A stretch of 64,000 nucleotides of DNA from Allodiplogaster sudhausi (taxonomy: Eukaryota > Nematoda > Chromadorea > Rhabditida > Diplogasteridae), in the NCBI GenBank assembly GCA_945643635.1, contig CALZFC010000256.1, positions 2,527,501-2,591,500 of the forward strand. Direction: 5' to 3'. Position 1 is the stretch's first letter. The number at the start of each line of letters is the position of its first letter. This document shows positions 41,110 to 54,480 of the stretch, piece after piece. A program made the position numbers and the translations under genes. A model generated the notes under the pieces. It was given only the letters and a program-made list of their open reading frames with translations, was not told the DNA's origin and did not search any database.

Positions 41110-44100
41110 CTAGGTCTCTTCAGCTGGGCTGACAGGTGTAGTGGCGGGTGTGCTAGTGCCCTGACTGGAGGCACCCCCTTGGCCCCCTCCCTGACCTCCA
41201 CCAGTCACTGCTCCAAAGGCCTGGCCTGCTTGACCGGCGACTCCGCGGAACCATGACGTGAGATTGCTTCTAACGCGGCCTCCGGTCTCGCCTTAAATAA
41301 TAAGTACTCTGGACAAATTTAACTACCGTATGCTCTTGTTCACACACATACCTAATTAGGCCCCTTATATTCCACCTACTGACTCTGCTCCCCCACCCCA
41401 ACCAACCGAGTTGCTTGCCGGTGCTGGAGAGCGCAGAGAGGGCCTTCTTCGCCTGCTCTGACCCTCCCACTGAGTGCTCCACTCGCAGCATCACATCCGA
41501 GAGGCCGAGTTGACCGGCGAATGCGTGACTCAAACAAGTCTAATTATTTTAATATTGATGAAATTAGAAGTTAAACATAGATACTGGCTTTTAGAGGTAA
41601 GTCTATAAAGAATTAATTATTTAGAGACCACCATGAACAAGCCCAATCATGTAGTCAATTCGTCTAGGATTTTTGGAAGAGAGAGAGAGAGATAGAGGGA
41701 GAGAGAGAAAGAGAGAGAGAGGGAGAGAGAGAAAGAGAGAGAGAGAGAGAAAGAGAGAAGAGAGAAGAGAGAGGGAGAGAGAAAGAGGGAAGAGAGGGAA
41801 AACGAATACATTAAGCCGCGCTTCTCAAAATAAAGCTAACCCCGGGGGCACGGACGCCAGGTCCCCAAAGCGATCTCGTTGGTCTATCCATCTGCAATTA
41901 GTGTATTTGAAACGTTTGTTGTAGATTGTAAGATTCGCTTAATATTCCATCATTATCGCAGTTTCAGACTTTTCCACTTGAGACCCCCTAATAATGAGTA
42001 CAATACCTTTTGTAGTTCATGGTCTGCCGCCAGGAATTCAGGAAGGGCGCGCCAAAGTCCGTGGAGACTTGTGCAAGATCGGCACGGGCGGAAGCGGCCA
42101 GCGAGAGGAGATACGCACGGAACTCGTCGCGGCACCACTCGTCGCCACCTTGCCAGCCTGTAGAGAGAGAGGGGAACGAGAGAAAGGGTGCGAACGGAAG
42201 TGAGAGAGGGAGAAAGTGAGACAGAGAGGAAGAAGGGGAGGCAGAGAGAGGGTGCGAAAGGAAGAGCGAGAGAGAGAGAGAGATCGAGAGAGGGAGAGAG
42301 ACAGAGAGAGAGCGAGATTGAGAGAGAGAGAGAGAGGAGAGAGAGAGACAAAGAGAGAGAACGACAGATTGAGAGAGAAAAGGCGAGCAGACGAAAATAG
42401 TTAGAGAAAGAAAGAGAAACCTGCACTGCCGTCTTCGATAGCTTCGACATTCTTGATGAGATAGTCAGCAAAGCGAAGGTCTGCCGTGGTGAGAGTGAGT
42501 GCCCTCCTTAGCTCCGGCTGCAGTGGAGAAATCTCGACGACGCCATCCCCTTGGTCGTCCAGCTCAAATTCGCGAATTTCAATTTAAAAGGCGTCATTAA
42601 ATATAATGCTAACTAACAAAATCGTAATTGGACAAAAACTCACAGTCAGTTTCATTCTACTCATGCTTATTCCAAATTCTTTCAAAATATGACCATTAAA
42701 GTGCCACACTTGGAAGAAATGTTTAAAAATCTATCGAATATATTTAAACTTACCGTAACCACGACGTCGAATCGTTCTTTTCGTTGTAGGAACAACGCGT
42801 TCGTGCAGCCTACTGTAAACGCACGCACGGCAGGACTGCGAAGGGGCTCGAGAAAGCTGAGACCCATGTAGGGATGGAAGAGATTGCCCTGATATATACT
42901 TTAATTTAAAAACTAATTATTCTACAAAAACAAAATATTCCAACTAATTTTATTTCAAATAGTCTTCTTCTACATGTTCTATCTATATATCTACAAAAGC
43001 TGAGCAAATTTATAAAAGTACATAGACCAAATTAATCTTTCATTGGAGACATAGCTACTTATAAATGAATGATAAAAAACAGTACCGTAGTAAAGAGGCC
43101 AAGTGGAAAGCCGTATTCATCCTTTTCAGTGATTGGATCAGGTGGACATGGAGTCTCTTTCGGAACTGTTACCTCTTCGACGCTATTCGAGCGGTCTTCC
43201 TGGAGAAAACCACAAGTATTTAGTAATGCATTAAATTTTCTGGAATTCGGCAAAAAAAAAACAGGAAAAAAGATGTTGCGAATCCCAAAGCTTTTAGAAT
43301 ATTTCATGCTCTCAAAGTATGAATCTGGAAATGAAACCAACTTCGTCTGTTGTAGCCTCCTCATTACTCTCCTCCTTCTCCTCCGCCTCGAAGCTGATCT
43401 CGATATCCTCTGGACGGGCTTCTTCCGCCTCTTCTGGAGTGGCCAATGCATTCTCCGCGGGCAGGGAAGAAAGTGCGGGAAGGGCCGGAGCCGCGTAGAA
43501 GAGACCTTCTTCCAGCAGCTCTGGAATATGTAGGGAGCAGAGAAAGAAGCCCTTGTCGGGGTCACTTTAAAACAATGTTTGGATAGATATTTTTCATTTC
43601 CTATTACTCCGATATCTGCGGCCGATTAAAAGTATCATTACCTTTCACTATATAAGTTCAATATATTTAGAAAACTAATATGCCAAGAAAGAGAAAATTT
43701 GTAAGATGACTCCTACAAAAAAAACTGCCAGTGAAATTATTCAAGTATTAGATTACCTACTTGGAAATAGTGATAGCAACGCAATCAGTGTGTCTCCCAG
43801 TCGCTGAACGGGGAAGATGTGGAAGATTACCTAAAAAGGTAATAAGCAAATAAACACAGATTTGAATACTTGGCTAATAACTTTATTAAAAAAATAAATT
43901 ACTTTTAGTGCGTTTGCTGGGACTTATTCGAACCTTCCTCTCCAACAGAATTAGCTTGAAGAGAAGTACAATTCGATGCCGAAACATCCGTACCAACTCA
44001 CGGACGGAAATATCTAAAAATGCATCCAATAAGTCCTATCTTACAATTAGAAAAACAGTTTAAAAAAATATATAAAGGTTTAAACTACGTTTTAACGAAA

Positions 44101-45723
44101 TCAGAGCATTAAATCCTGAGTAATATACGCGAGATGACAGGATATTCCTATTATAAAAAATATATATACAAATGTCCTAGAGATTCAACTCAAGAATGCT
44201 ATAAAGATATATTTTTTTTCAGTTTATCCGTTATTTTTAGAATGTCCCTTGGGTTGCCATTTCAGAAAGCCGTCAAAACGCTAGTTTATCTATTTGTTCT
44301 TTCTTTAGATTGCAGCGCCTCATATCCAATACAAGAATATTCCAAACCAATATAACCAACCCATGAATGCTCCTTGTCCATCTACAAGGTCACCTTCGAA
44401 CATTTGGCAGAGATTGCCATACATCTGCGAGAGGACGCCAACCTTAAACACAGGTTAAAAAAAGATTTTTTTTTTAAAGAAAATACCTTTGCAAAATCGC
44501 GCTCGTTGAAGTAGGCTTGAGTGATGAGCTGAAGTTTGGCCTTTAGAACACCGAACAACGGAACCCTGAATTACTATGTCGCTTGCAGGAAAACGATGGA
44601 AAAATCGAAAAGAGATGGAGTGAAAGAGAACGGCGAGTGATCGAGAGAAAGGAGAGAAAATATGAAGAGAAAATGTTAGTGGGATGAAAAGAAGCACGTG
44701 AAGCGAATCATTCATAAATATCCGACCTTTCTTCCAATATCATCAACTATTCCTTTTTCAAATTGATCACTTTTGACCAACACCTCACTCACCAACCTCG
44801 ACAGTACGCAGACACTCTTCTGTACCGTACTCCGCGTCACGTCGTCAGCGCGGTTCAACAAGACCTGGTTAAGTCAAAAGATTTATTCTCTAGAAACGAA
44901 GCATTCCCTTTCGATATAAAATTCTTAACATTATGCGAGTGGACACTAAAACAGAGAACATCCTCCTTGTCTTGAAAGTAATTTTTAAACAATAAAAAAC
45001 ACCTCGGATGAAATCTGTCGGTAGCATGATATTCCAAAGATGGTCTTGCCGGGTTCTTCGCGTGATGGCAGCAGAAAGTAGACTACATCTTAAGCAAACA
45101 CTGTTCCTTTCTCTCCTTCTTGCTGTCCTCTAACCTTGCTCCACATTATGTGCCCCATCGGGAAGTGCTAGAGAAGGCAGCGCGGCCCACTCGGCCGGCA
45201 GCGCGACTTCTCCCTTCTCTGCTGCTTCACTCGCGGCTTCCGCGTCTCCCTCAAGCGGCGGGAACGCAAACTCGACCTGGCACAATAAATCACAATATCT
45301 TAGTCGCACCAATGGTTAAAAAGGTACCACCTATTTTATAGGTCCCACCGAGATTTTGAGCCTCATCAGAGCCACACTCTACTCTGATTTGGAAATTCTG
45401 TATTAATCTTTCCCACCATGATTTCGGGGCCCAAACTTACACCGCCCAGTTTCTCCAAGAAGTCGAGGCATTTCATCTTTCTTCACTTCTTGAAACCTCA
45501 CCTACCGAGAGCACACTACTTACACCACCTAGCGCACCAAAATCGTTTTAAAAGTCTGAAGCTAACGGAGCCTTTAATTTTTTGTCATCAGCCTCACTTC
45601 TCGCGGGAATTCTTATTAGATTCTATTTCTAAAATTTATAGTCGGATAGTATTAAAAGGAGCCAACCTGGCATCCCTTCTTGTGGTGAAAGCCCACGACG
45701 ATGACATGCAGGATCTGCTGCAT
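41110..45723 (-). CDS. AVL9 homolog (DENN-related late secretory pathway protein)
   Basis: AVL9 proteins act in late exocytic transport and cell migration. Sixteen exons: 45723-45667, 45276-45135, 45088-45003, 44864-44797, 44565-44487, 44442-44361, 44013-43934, 43830-43757, 43564-43342, 43199-43086, 42888-42754, 42562-42421, 42157-42007, 41891-41841, 41528-41407, 41291-41110; 595 residues, all phases closed. Family blocks: 'ILHVIVVGFHHKKGCQVEFA' at the N-terminus, 'LPDGAHN', 'IFGISCYRQI', 'TVQKSVCVLS', 'VLLFKLILLERKVIFHIFPV', 'DEYGFPLGLFT', 'GCTNALFLQRKE', 'LTTADLRFADYLIKNVE', 'GGDEWCRDEFRAYL', 'LGLSDVMLRVEHSV'. The C-terminal tail is Gly/Gln/Ser/Thr-rich and poorly conserved. An acidic Glu-rich linker (exon 9) replaces the long disordered linker of vertebrate AVL9. 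Confidence 0.94.
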
Positions 45724-48700
45724 GCGCCAGGAAAGGCGATCGAGTGCCCGCGATCAGTGTTTTTCTTCAATCCACAGAACACTAGAAAGACTACCCTAAT
45801 TACTATTCATTCACCGGATTAAGCGACCTAATAGGAACAATCTTCTAAGTGCCTCGAAATTCCATCGCAATAAACATCTTTTTTAACCTTTAAGACAATA
45901 TCCGACCATAGAACCACATGTTGGATGCAGATAATGGTTCTCTCTCTCTCCCTCTCTAATGCTAACTCGTTCTTAGCTTGGAAATACTTTGTCATCGCAA
46001 AGATTTAACGATTAAGTAGATCGAATACTTTGGACCGAGAAATAGATGCTCATTTCATTTATTCATAATAAATGTGGCGCATAATTCGCCAAGTGGGAAA
46101 GTGCCAGAAGCACAACGGAATGATAAGAGAACATCAAGGAAGCAGAAAATCATTCGATCACTCAAAAAAGGCCCAGGATTTGAGGGGATAAAGTGGATGC
46201 CGAGCATACTTGAGAAAGCAGTAAAACACGTGTAAAATGCACTCTTTTCAGACACATAGAATACATAAAATGATCACGATTAGGAGTAGCCTCCTTTCGC
46301 CAAACGATTAATAGCACAAACGAGTGGAAGGCAACTTAGTGCCTAGCAAAGTGGACACCGCCGGATATACTAAATCTGATGTGAGAGAGTGTTCGACGAG
46401 ATATCAGTACGGGGGATGCACGTAATATAGGTATACGGTAGTCAAAAGATGGTCACGTAGCATTGTACAAGCAGGACACTAAGAAAATTAAAGAAATGTC
46501 ATCCTATAATTTACAAGGCAAAAAAACACAAGTTAGTAATAAACAAGCAAAACACAGTATATTCAAAAGCAAGGGAAAGAAAGAATGGTGATCAAGTTCG
46601 TGTAACCCAAAGGGTTGGATTTGAAAAGGGAATAAGAATTTCGTAATTAGTGGGAATATGCATCCAGTCAAGCGAAAATAGAAAAATAAAAAATAAAACG
46701 GTCACGAAAGACCTTCGCTTCTAAAGAAATCTTCAAAAAATCAATCATCAGTTGGATACATTCAGTACACTATTAATGATCACGGTGGCCAAAGAGCTTC
46801 GCGTCGGAGTCAGGCTAAAGAATATACGTAGAGTGGTGAGATCGTTGGCTTCATAAGGGATCATCGTGAAAAGATATACATAAAAGGGCGGGAAGGTGAA
46901 AAAAGCTATTGGAATAATCAAATGAGGAGTAAAGGCAGAGAGAATTACAGGCTAGCCAGCATAAGAGAGCCGCTGTGGAGCAGAGTGACCTGTATAGATT
47001 CATTAATACCGCTTGGTGGATCCCATGTAAGACAAAGAAAGAGAGAGCGGGAAAGAAGAGGAATTGAGGATTTTGAAACACCCCTAGAGACAAAATGCGG
47101 ATTCATTGAAGTTTTCTTGCGCAGCAGAATGGCATATCAGTCCACACTTATTTCCATGAGATGAGAAGGATGAGGAAAGTTAGTAGTGCACTGTTTTACT
47201 TCTTAAGGAGAACCCACGATTGACTGCGACGTGCGTACCAGTACACAAATTATAAATGCAAAGAGGGGCATTAAAGATAACGGCTGTACATAGTGTAGCA
47301 TAATAATGCCACAGCAACACAGCACGGTGAATCCTTCAGAAGCCATTCAGTTTTGTTCAGTATGGAAAATATTTTTGAAATTCGCGCGCAGACTGTTACC
47401 AAGAAAATGATCAAGCGCGATGATGTATAACAGCTCATCACAAGCGGTTACGGATGAAGAGTGAGCTTCCGGAGAATGATCGGCTGTCAATTGTCTCATT
47501 GATCTCTTCGATGCTGATGCTGAACAGTGAGCGCCTCGATTGTCGGGCAGGGAGCAATCAAAGTTCATGCCTTGACGCGGCGTGTCTTTGATTGATATTA
47601 ATGTCGGCGATAGATGACTACAAGGACTTGCGATGTGATAGCGTTGCACTTCACCGTTCATGGATATTCAGGGTTGGCGAATTCTACACCGTTGTGAATG
47701 CAGAGCTTCGAGTTTCAGCTGCTCGTGCAGCGTCGTTCGCGCTCGTTGGTTCCTAGCCTCTCACTACAAGGTGGTTGCGTTGCTCTACGGACACCCATGA
47801 GGATCATCTACGTTCTTTTGCATTCAGTGCCTGAAAGAACGAAGGAACGGCGTTCACGAAGCGGGCTCTGCACCTATAATCGGTGACATTGTTGCAGCAT
47901 TAGATGCGGTTGAAGCAGGACACATCGCCGGCTTATTGACGTGTTGCAGGCATTTTCACAGAGAGACTCCAGCCAAATGTTTCGAGCATGCCATTCCATT
48001 TCTGCGAAGCCGCTGATATTCGTTCTACTTGATCAAATCGTTCTCCTGTTCTGTATGCGCCTAGGCATTCGAGGAGCTCTCTATTGATCCTGCGACACCA
48101 GCTCTGTTAGTTAGAATACTGCAATGAGCCGAGTGGACACCTGTTCAATGCTTGTGTCAGTACCGAACAGGTTCCGGTGAAATATGCCTTGTGTGCCAGG
48201 GTGTATCTACTCGGGATGGACATACTTCACACGAGCGCATTGTGTCCAAGCGCTCTGATCACGGCAAGGACAAGTGAGACGGGCTGATGTTCACGAGTGG
48301 TTGCGAAAGTGAGCATGCTAAGCAGGCTTCTCGCTCGAAGAATGGGCATACCTAGGGCTCTCCATCTGGCGCAGTTGCTAGGAAACATTGTGGAAAGTTC
48401 TTGAGGGATTGGTCGAGCACATTGCCATCATCAAACTATTCGGACTTCGGCAGCGTTTCGTCGAAAGAACTACTAAGTTGATCGAGAACCTTCAAGCCAT
48501 GCAGAAAGTTGATCTCTTCCTCTGTACTGGCTACTAATATGACAAAGTGATTGATGAATTTGCAATTGCATCATTGAGTCTCCGCCCGGCAACAAGGGTT
48601 GCCTGAAGATCTACTCTCTAATGAGTCATACTCTGCCGTTCTTCAAGCGCTTCAAGACAACGGGGCGTTCTCGGAACAAGCAGTTGAGCACACCCATAAG

Positions 48701-49620
48701 TAGGATGGTGCTCTTGTCCACCGCTTCAAGTCTGTCTATGCGGAGGAGATCTGCTTCAATGATCTGTGACCGAGAGTCATTAGAAATATGTATGCCTTAC
48801 AATTAGTCCTCAATGTATATTGCATACCTTGGACTTCTTCAGTTTTAAAGACGAATAAACCGCCTAATATCCTCTCTTGAAGAAGACGATTCTCGAAGCA
48901 GGCTAATTCAACTGACCATGAGAGAAATATCTGTGTGTGGTTAACTTCAATGCTTTTGCTGGATATATTATATATATGGATATATTAGGAACATTAATAT
49001 ATCCATATATAAATATTCGAACCCAGGGCATAAGGAATACCATCCAAAACAACAGAAGCCAGTCCATATCTCGAAACCCTTGACAAGCTTAACCAATTCT
49101 GCCCAAGAACGTTCTATTATTGATCCTTCATTTGCAGTTTGAACATCACGTCAGCTACTGTCATCCGTCTCTCAACGAAAATTTCTTCCGGTCCGAGGTT
49201 TGTTCCTGAGCTTCCCCTCTTATAATAAGTACCTTTAAATGTCTTCTAGATCAATCGTATTTTAAATAAACTCGAAAGATGCACGCACGCGATAGAAAGC
49301 GAACGGGCTGACCGACTCCGATCCCTACCGCCGTTTTGTATAAAGAATGTGCATCGACAGGTGTTTTATTGCGTTCAAATGGCGCCTTGTTATGGGTCTC
49401 ACAGCTCTTCGATTAGGCCTCTTTCGCGAGGGGGATGCGGCAAGTCACGGCAATGCAACCAGGGCGCGATAGGCTTTTTTAAACAAAACTGAATGGTACA
49501 GAGTGCTTTGCAACAATAACAATGAGAGAAAAAAATTAGTAAAGAGAGCAGCAGAAAATTTGAGAATGGAAACATCTCTGGAATCAAAGAAATTGAATTT
49601 GACTCCTTTTCCTCTTCTGT
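45724..49620. other. Gene-poor interval
   Basis: No gene supported. 45724-47330 is AT-rich and unique. 47340-48950 is noticeably richer in G+C, with short open frames (for example 47347-47661 minus, 104 codons) that do not extend and show no recognised motif; it could be a decayed transposon or an unannotated non-coding transcript. An AT palindromic tract (ATATATCCATATATA) lies at 48960-49015. Confidence 0.4.
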
Positions 49621-52600
49621 TCAGGAGTTGATGAGCCACGGATTAAGCGCAATCGTGGCTGCAGTTCGGTCTCCGTAGTCATAGAGAAGCTCTTCGCCCT
49701 CTTCTATGTCTCTCCTCGCTACCAGAATCAAGTGATGCCAGCCGCCAAACTCGACCACCTTAACAATGAAACTAGCACCAAGCAACTAGGAAAAAATTAG
49801 CATAGTTTAGTGTGTGGCGAAAATCTTGTTGGGAAATTTCAAAGATGACAATTTAATGCTATCAGATATTCCAAAAAAAGTGCAACGCTCTAAACAGTTT
49901 CTTTTTTTTTTCATTTTTCTGTTTAGTCGTATTTTATACCGGATTTAGAATATTCCACTGTTTGCAATTTTTTATGAAACAGAAAAAATATGTCAAAGAT
50001 GATTTGACTACTTTTCAAACCATCACGAATAGTGGAATATTCTAAAAGACAAAATAGTTTATATACAGCAAAATGAAGAAGAAGTTCAAGTTGAGTCTTC
50101 CCAACCTTGGTCTTGAGATTCGGCCTGAGTGCAGAGTGATTAACAAGGCGTCCCTTGTACGGCGATTCCTTTGTCGCATCCACGCACCATTTCTTGTTGC
50201 GATGCTTGAAGAAGTACATGTAAGAGCCAATCGACGGGTCTCTGCAATTTAAAAGACATGTTTCGCAATCAAAATACGACTTCATGAAATTTAGAAATTA
50301 ATTATATGTGAAAGTATTAAACTCAATTATGTTCATTTTCGTAGAAGGAAAAAAAGAACTGACTGGCTGTACTCCACTTCCCTCCTCTTCGCCTCAGCGT
50401 ACTCGATCATATCGCCTGTAAATATCACTTTTTTAAATGAAAATAAAAATAGTAATAAGAATAACAATCTTTATCAAATAAGCTTTTGGCGCCACGTTAT
50501 GAAATGTTGCCGGGTTGGAGGAGATTATGATATCAAAGTAAGCCAGTGATAAAACAGAGCAAATAAAAACAAATGTCAACCTTTGTACTCCACGACGAAC
50601 TCATTCTTGTGATACGGACGAGTGGCGCGACATCCTCGGCCCTTCTCCGCACAAGTGAAGACGTAGAGTTCCTTCTCTGCCGAGCCAGACTGAATCGCGT
50701 CACACAACGCGGCAGATTCCTCCTCCTAGAATACTCCACTTCTTCTTTTTCAATATTCTTTTTTTTAACTTCCATAATGTTAAGAGAGCCAATCTGAGAG
50801 ATTCGACCAGGGCTCTATGTAAGGCTTATCGGGAACAAAATTATTTTTTGATTTTCTTTTCCTTCTAAAGGCTTATGAGGCATCCTAAAAAGACCTCAAA
50901 AACATTTTTTCCAAAAATTATTTTTTTCAGTTTACCATGGATATGCACCGAAAACCCGAAAAAACTCAAAAGATCATAACTTTGTTCGTGGTTGAGATAT
51001 ATTAATTTTGAACTATTTATTCAATTCCAAATTGAAAGGCGCACAAAAATCGTGTTAATCACTTTTTAAAAATCTTTCATTAAATGCCTCATTTTGGCAT
51101 TTTAGTATTTCGAGTGGTGCGTTTGGGGCATAAAAACCCCCCCATGTTAAAAAACTGAAGGCACCACGTGAACGAGCGACCTTTTTTACCCCTATTTAAA
51201 TGCCTTTTACTAAAAAACTCCGATACACCTGTTTCAATATTTTGACATGAAGCGCGCGAGTCTGTCAAAATCGCGCATTTTTCGGCCGCCGAGGCATGAG
51301 TGCAAGCTCATTCATCGATCCATAACTGCGCTCAATGTCAATATTACAAAATCGTAAATATATCATCTAAGAGCTCTCACGGAGATCTTCAAATGTTACA
51401 TACATACTTTTATTGAAAACTTTCAATTTATATGGGAAATCTCGTTCTGTACAATTAAAGGCTTAAAAAACTACTTTAAAAACATTTTCGCCTGTCGAAA
51501 CATACATCATAAGAAAGAGGATGAAATTTACTACAAGATGAACTCCTTTCACCCCCTTTCAATGGAATTCTATGCATACGATCTTTTGTTATAAGTCATA
51601 AAAGTAGTGCCAATAGCGTCGCTGTCATTTTGCCCAAGAATTCACATTTTAGGTTATTCGAATTAGAATATTCCTAATTCGAATTAGAATATTCCAATCC
51701 TTTTTTCTACAGTTTTTCCATAAGGCCTTGCTATCCTACTCTTATGGCTTATAACAAAAGATCGTATGCATGGAATTCCATTGAAAGGGGTTCATCTTGT
51801 AGCAAATTTCATCCTCTTTATTATGATGTATGTTTCGACAGGTGAAAATGTTTTTAAAGTAGTTTCTTAAGCCTTCTAATTGCACAGAACGAAATTTCCC
51901 ATATAAATTAAAACTTTTCAATAAAAGTATGTATGTAACATTTGAAGATCTTCGTGAGAGCTCTTAGATGATATATTTACGATTTTGTAATATTGACATT
52001 GAGCGCCGTTATGGATCGATGAATGCGCTTGCACGGTGCCTCGGCGGCCGAAAAATGCGCCATTTTGACAGACTCGCGCGCTTCATGTCAAAATATTGAA
52101 ACAGGTGTATCGGAGTTTTTTAGTAAAAGGCATTTAAATAGGGGTAAAAAAGTTCGCTCTTTCACGTGGTGCCTTCAGTTTTTTAACATGGGGGGGGGGG
52201 GTTTTATGCCCCAAACGCACCACTCGAAATATTAAGATGCCAAAATGAGGCATTTAATGAAAGATTTTTAAAAAGTGATTAACACGATTTTTGTGCGCCT
52301 TTCAATTTGGAATTGAATGAACAGTTCAAAATTAATATATCTCAACAACGAACAAAGTTATGATCATTTGAGTTTTTTCGGGTTTTCGGTGCATATCCAT
52401 GGTAAACTGAAAAAAATAATTTTTGGAAAAAATGTTTTTGAGGTCTTTTTAGGATGCCTCATAAGCCTTTAGAAGGAAAAGAAAATAAAAAAATAATTTT
52501 GTTCCCGACATGCCCCTGCTCGAGTCTCTCAGATTGGCTCTCTTAAAATAAATTACTTTTTTCACATTCTAAAATAATGTTGGATCATTAGCGTATTCCA

Positions 52601-53514
52601 TCTTCTTTTTCTTCCACAAATACTAATTGATAAAAAATTAAATTTAAAAATAAATTAAATTCGTACAGACCTCGATCTGCTTGCTCGTCTTCCGTTCACT
52701 TCTCCGTACCGGAAAGAACTCGGTGATCTTGTGGCTCTCCACTGCAGCATGTCCGTTCCGGCTGAACAATTCATTATTTGTCCGTTCCGGCTGAACATTT
52801 CATTATTTTATATAAACGCTTTTTTCCATTTATTCGAGAAATTCACAATCACTCTACAAAAATGAACGAAAACCGCTGTATTAATCCTTCTCTCGATTTA
52901 ATCCATAGTACCCATAGTATAAGCGCGTGACTAAATAAGGAGAAGAGAACATCAACTAAATATTCTGCTTTCCCAATAGCTCTTTTTTCATTCTCCTCTC
53001 CTTATCCTCATTTCGCAACCGTCTCTAAATCACAAATTTTTCCAACAACTTTCTTTTTCGCTTTAGTACCTTTGTGAATACGAGCAATAAGATATAAATA
53101 ACAGGACTGATTGCTGGAAGATACCTCAGATATGTCTTATAAATACTTATGAATTGACACGTACACATTTCCCCTCGCTGCTCTCTTCTCCGTGTCTCCG
53201 TTGACCTGGAGCACCGAGCCAAGCGGGTGATGAGAATTGTGGTGGAGCAGATTATTATTATTGTTGTTGTTAAGGTGAGCCTGCAAAGTTGCCTTGCTAT
53301 TAAACTCTAAGGACTAGTCAGTTCTCCTTGATTTCATACTTAAGACATTAAGGACTTAAATACATAGCCTTAGCAGCCTTAGTCCACCTACCTGGAGGAG
53401 TGGCTTGACCCTGTTGCCGTTGTGGTGGAGGGGACTCGCGGGGGAGGCGGGGGCGGGCACGGCCGCTGGCTTCCGCCGCGTGGCTCTCTTCTGCGCCACA
53501 ACTTTGCTCAGCAT
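49621..53514 (-). CDS. set-1: SET8/PR-Set7-type histone H4K20 monomethyltransferase
   Basis: Writes H4K20me1, needed for mitotic chromosome condensation and, in nematodes, dosage compensation. Exons: 53514-53392, 53280-53165, 52761-52671, 50725-50581, 50415-50364, 50241-50106, 49785-49621; 275 residues. The N-terminal half is basic/Pro-rich with a poly-Asn run ('NNNNNNN'). 'KITEFFPVRRSERKTSK' matches the PR-Set7 pre-SET segment. SET motifs: 'EKGRGCRATR', 'FVVEYKGDMIEYAEAKRREV', 'YMYFFKHRNKKWCVDATKE', 'GRLVNHS' (cofactor-binding NHS), and 'GEELLYDYGDR' with the catalytic-site Tyr. The start is uncertain: exon 1 is open to its acceptor at 53521, so an upstream exon may supply the true ATG. A 1.77 kb palindrome fills the intron 52670-50726. 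Confidence 0.93.
50780..52546. mobile_element. TTAA-flanked foldback element (near-perfect palindrome)
   Basis: Two arms of about 870 bp meet near 51675 with almost no spacer; the centre contains GAATTAGAATATTCC copies. The tips read TTAAGAGAGCCAATCTGAGAG inward on both sides, flanked by TTAA at 50780-50783 and 52543-52546. The same tip ends the transposon in the NIPSNAP intron. The arms differ by scattered single bases and G-run length (7 against 10). No coding capacity; a foldback derivative probably mobilised by the related transposase. Confidence 0.88.
52750..52807 (-). repeat. 29-bp tandem duplication of a 3' splice site
   Basis: The unit TGTCCGTTCCGGCTGAACA plus WTTCATTATT occurs twice. 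On the minus strand each copy is an acceptor (TGTTCAG|CCGGAACGG). Only the exon-proximal copy (exon from 52761) keeps the frame; the distal copy would add 29 bases and shift it. Confidence 0.8.
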
Positions 53515-53762
53515 ACCCGTCTGAAACATTTAGTCTATTTACATTTCATCTAAAGATTAATTACGTACTAGTTAATTACTCCATTAAATCTAGTAAACCA
53601 ATCGAAATATGACTTGGCCCATGAATCCCACAGGATGGTACGGATATTCAAAAGTGTCCATGTCTCGCCCTTGTATACACTATGGCACATGTCCATTGGA
53701 TAAACAAAGAAAGCGCAGCCCATGGATATATTCCTGCAAAAGCGGATTAGCTCTCTCTCTCC

Positions 53763-53807
<45 letters not shown>

Positions 53808-54399
53808 ACTCTCAGGCACTGCATTTATAAGGCAGATTGAGAAGCAGGAAAGAAGTCGTGACAACATGCATTTCGGACTTTCATGCTGCAGAAAGAAAAG
53901 AATACTTGAATTGCCGTGGGCAACAATCACTTACATGGAACATCTTCAAATAGACATTTCCCCAGCAGAAGGAATATGCAAGGTGATAAAAGAAGCTTGA
54001 GAACACTTCATGGGATATAAGCAGTTAAGAGGAGGGAAGCGAGTCTGCAAAAACAGTTCGGGAATAAAGCTGTATGAAGAAGAATAAGAAGATGAGGAGA
54101 TGCAGTAAGAGACAGGGAAAAGGGTGAAAAAGAAGAGGGAAAAAGCGGGAGCAAGCAATGTTTGAATGCACTATAACAGCGTTCGAAATAGCCTGCACTT
54201 CGAAAACTAATGTACCCAGGCTCAGTAGCAAAACAATTAGCCGGAGAAATGCATACTTCACGACTGACAATGAGAGGAGAGTACAGGCAATGATAGCGAG
54301 CGAGGGAGAGAGAGGGAGAGAGAGAGAGAGAGAGGAGGGAGAGAAGAACGCTAAAGAGAAAGAGAGAGGGCGAGAGAAAGAGAGAGACACAGACCATTT

Positions 54400-54480
54400 T
54401 CTCCGTCGTGGCCGTCGCCTGAGATCGCGTGACGACGCGTCCGTGACTGGGCGCGTCGGTCGCCGCACGGCGTTGCGGCT
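54400..54480 (-). other. Possible 5' exon of the SET8-type gene
   Basis: A GC-rich minus-strand segment ends in GAGAAAATG followed by GTCTGT. If the ATG is used, it joins in phase 0 to the open start of exon 53520-53392 (Met-Thr-Gly-Met-Leu). Purely a phase-and-composition inference. Confidence 0.3.
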
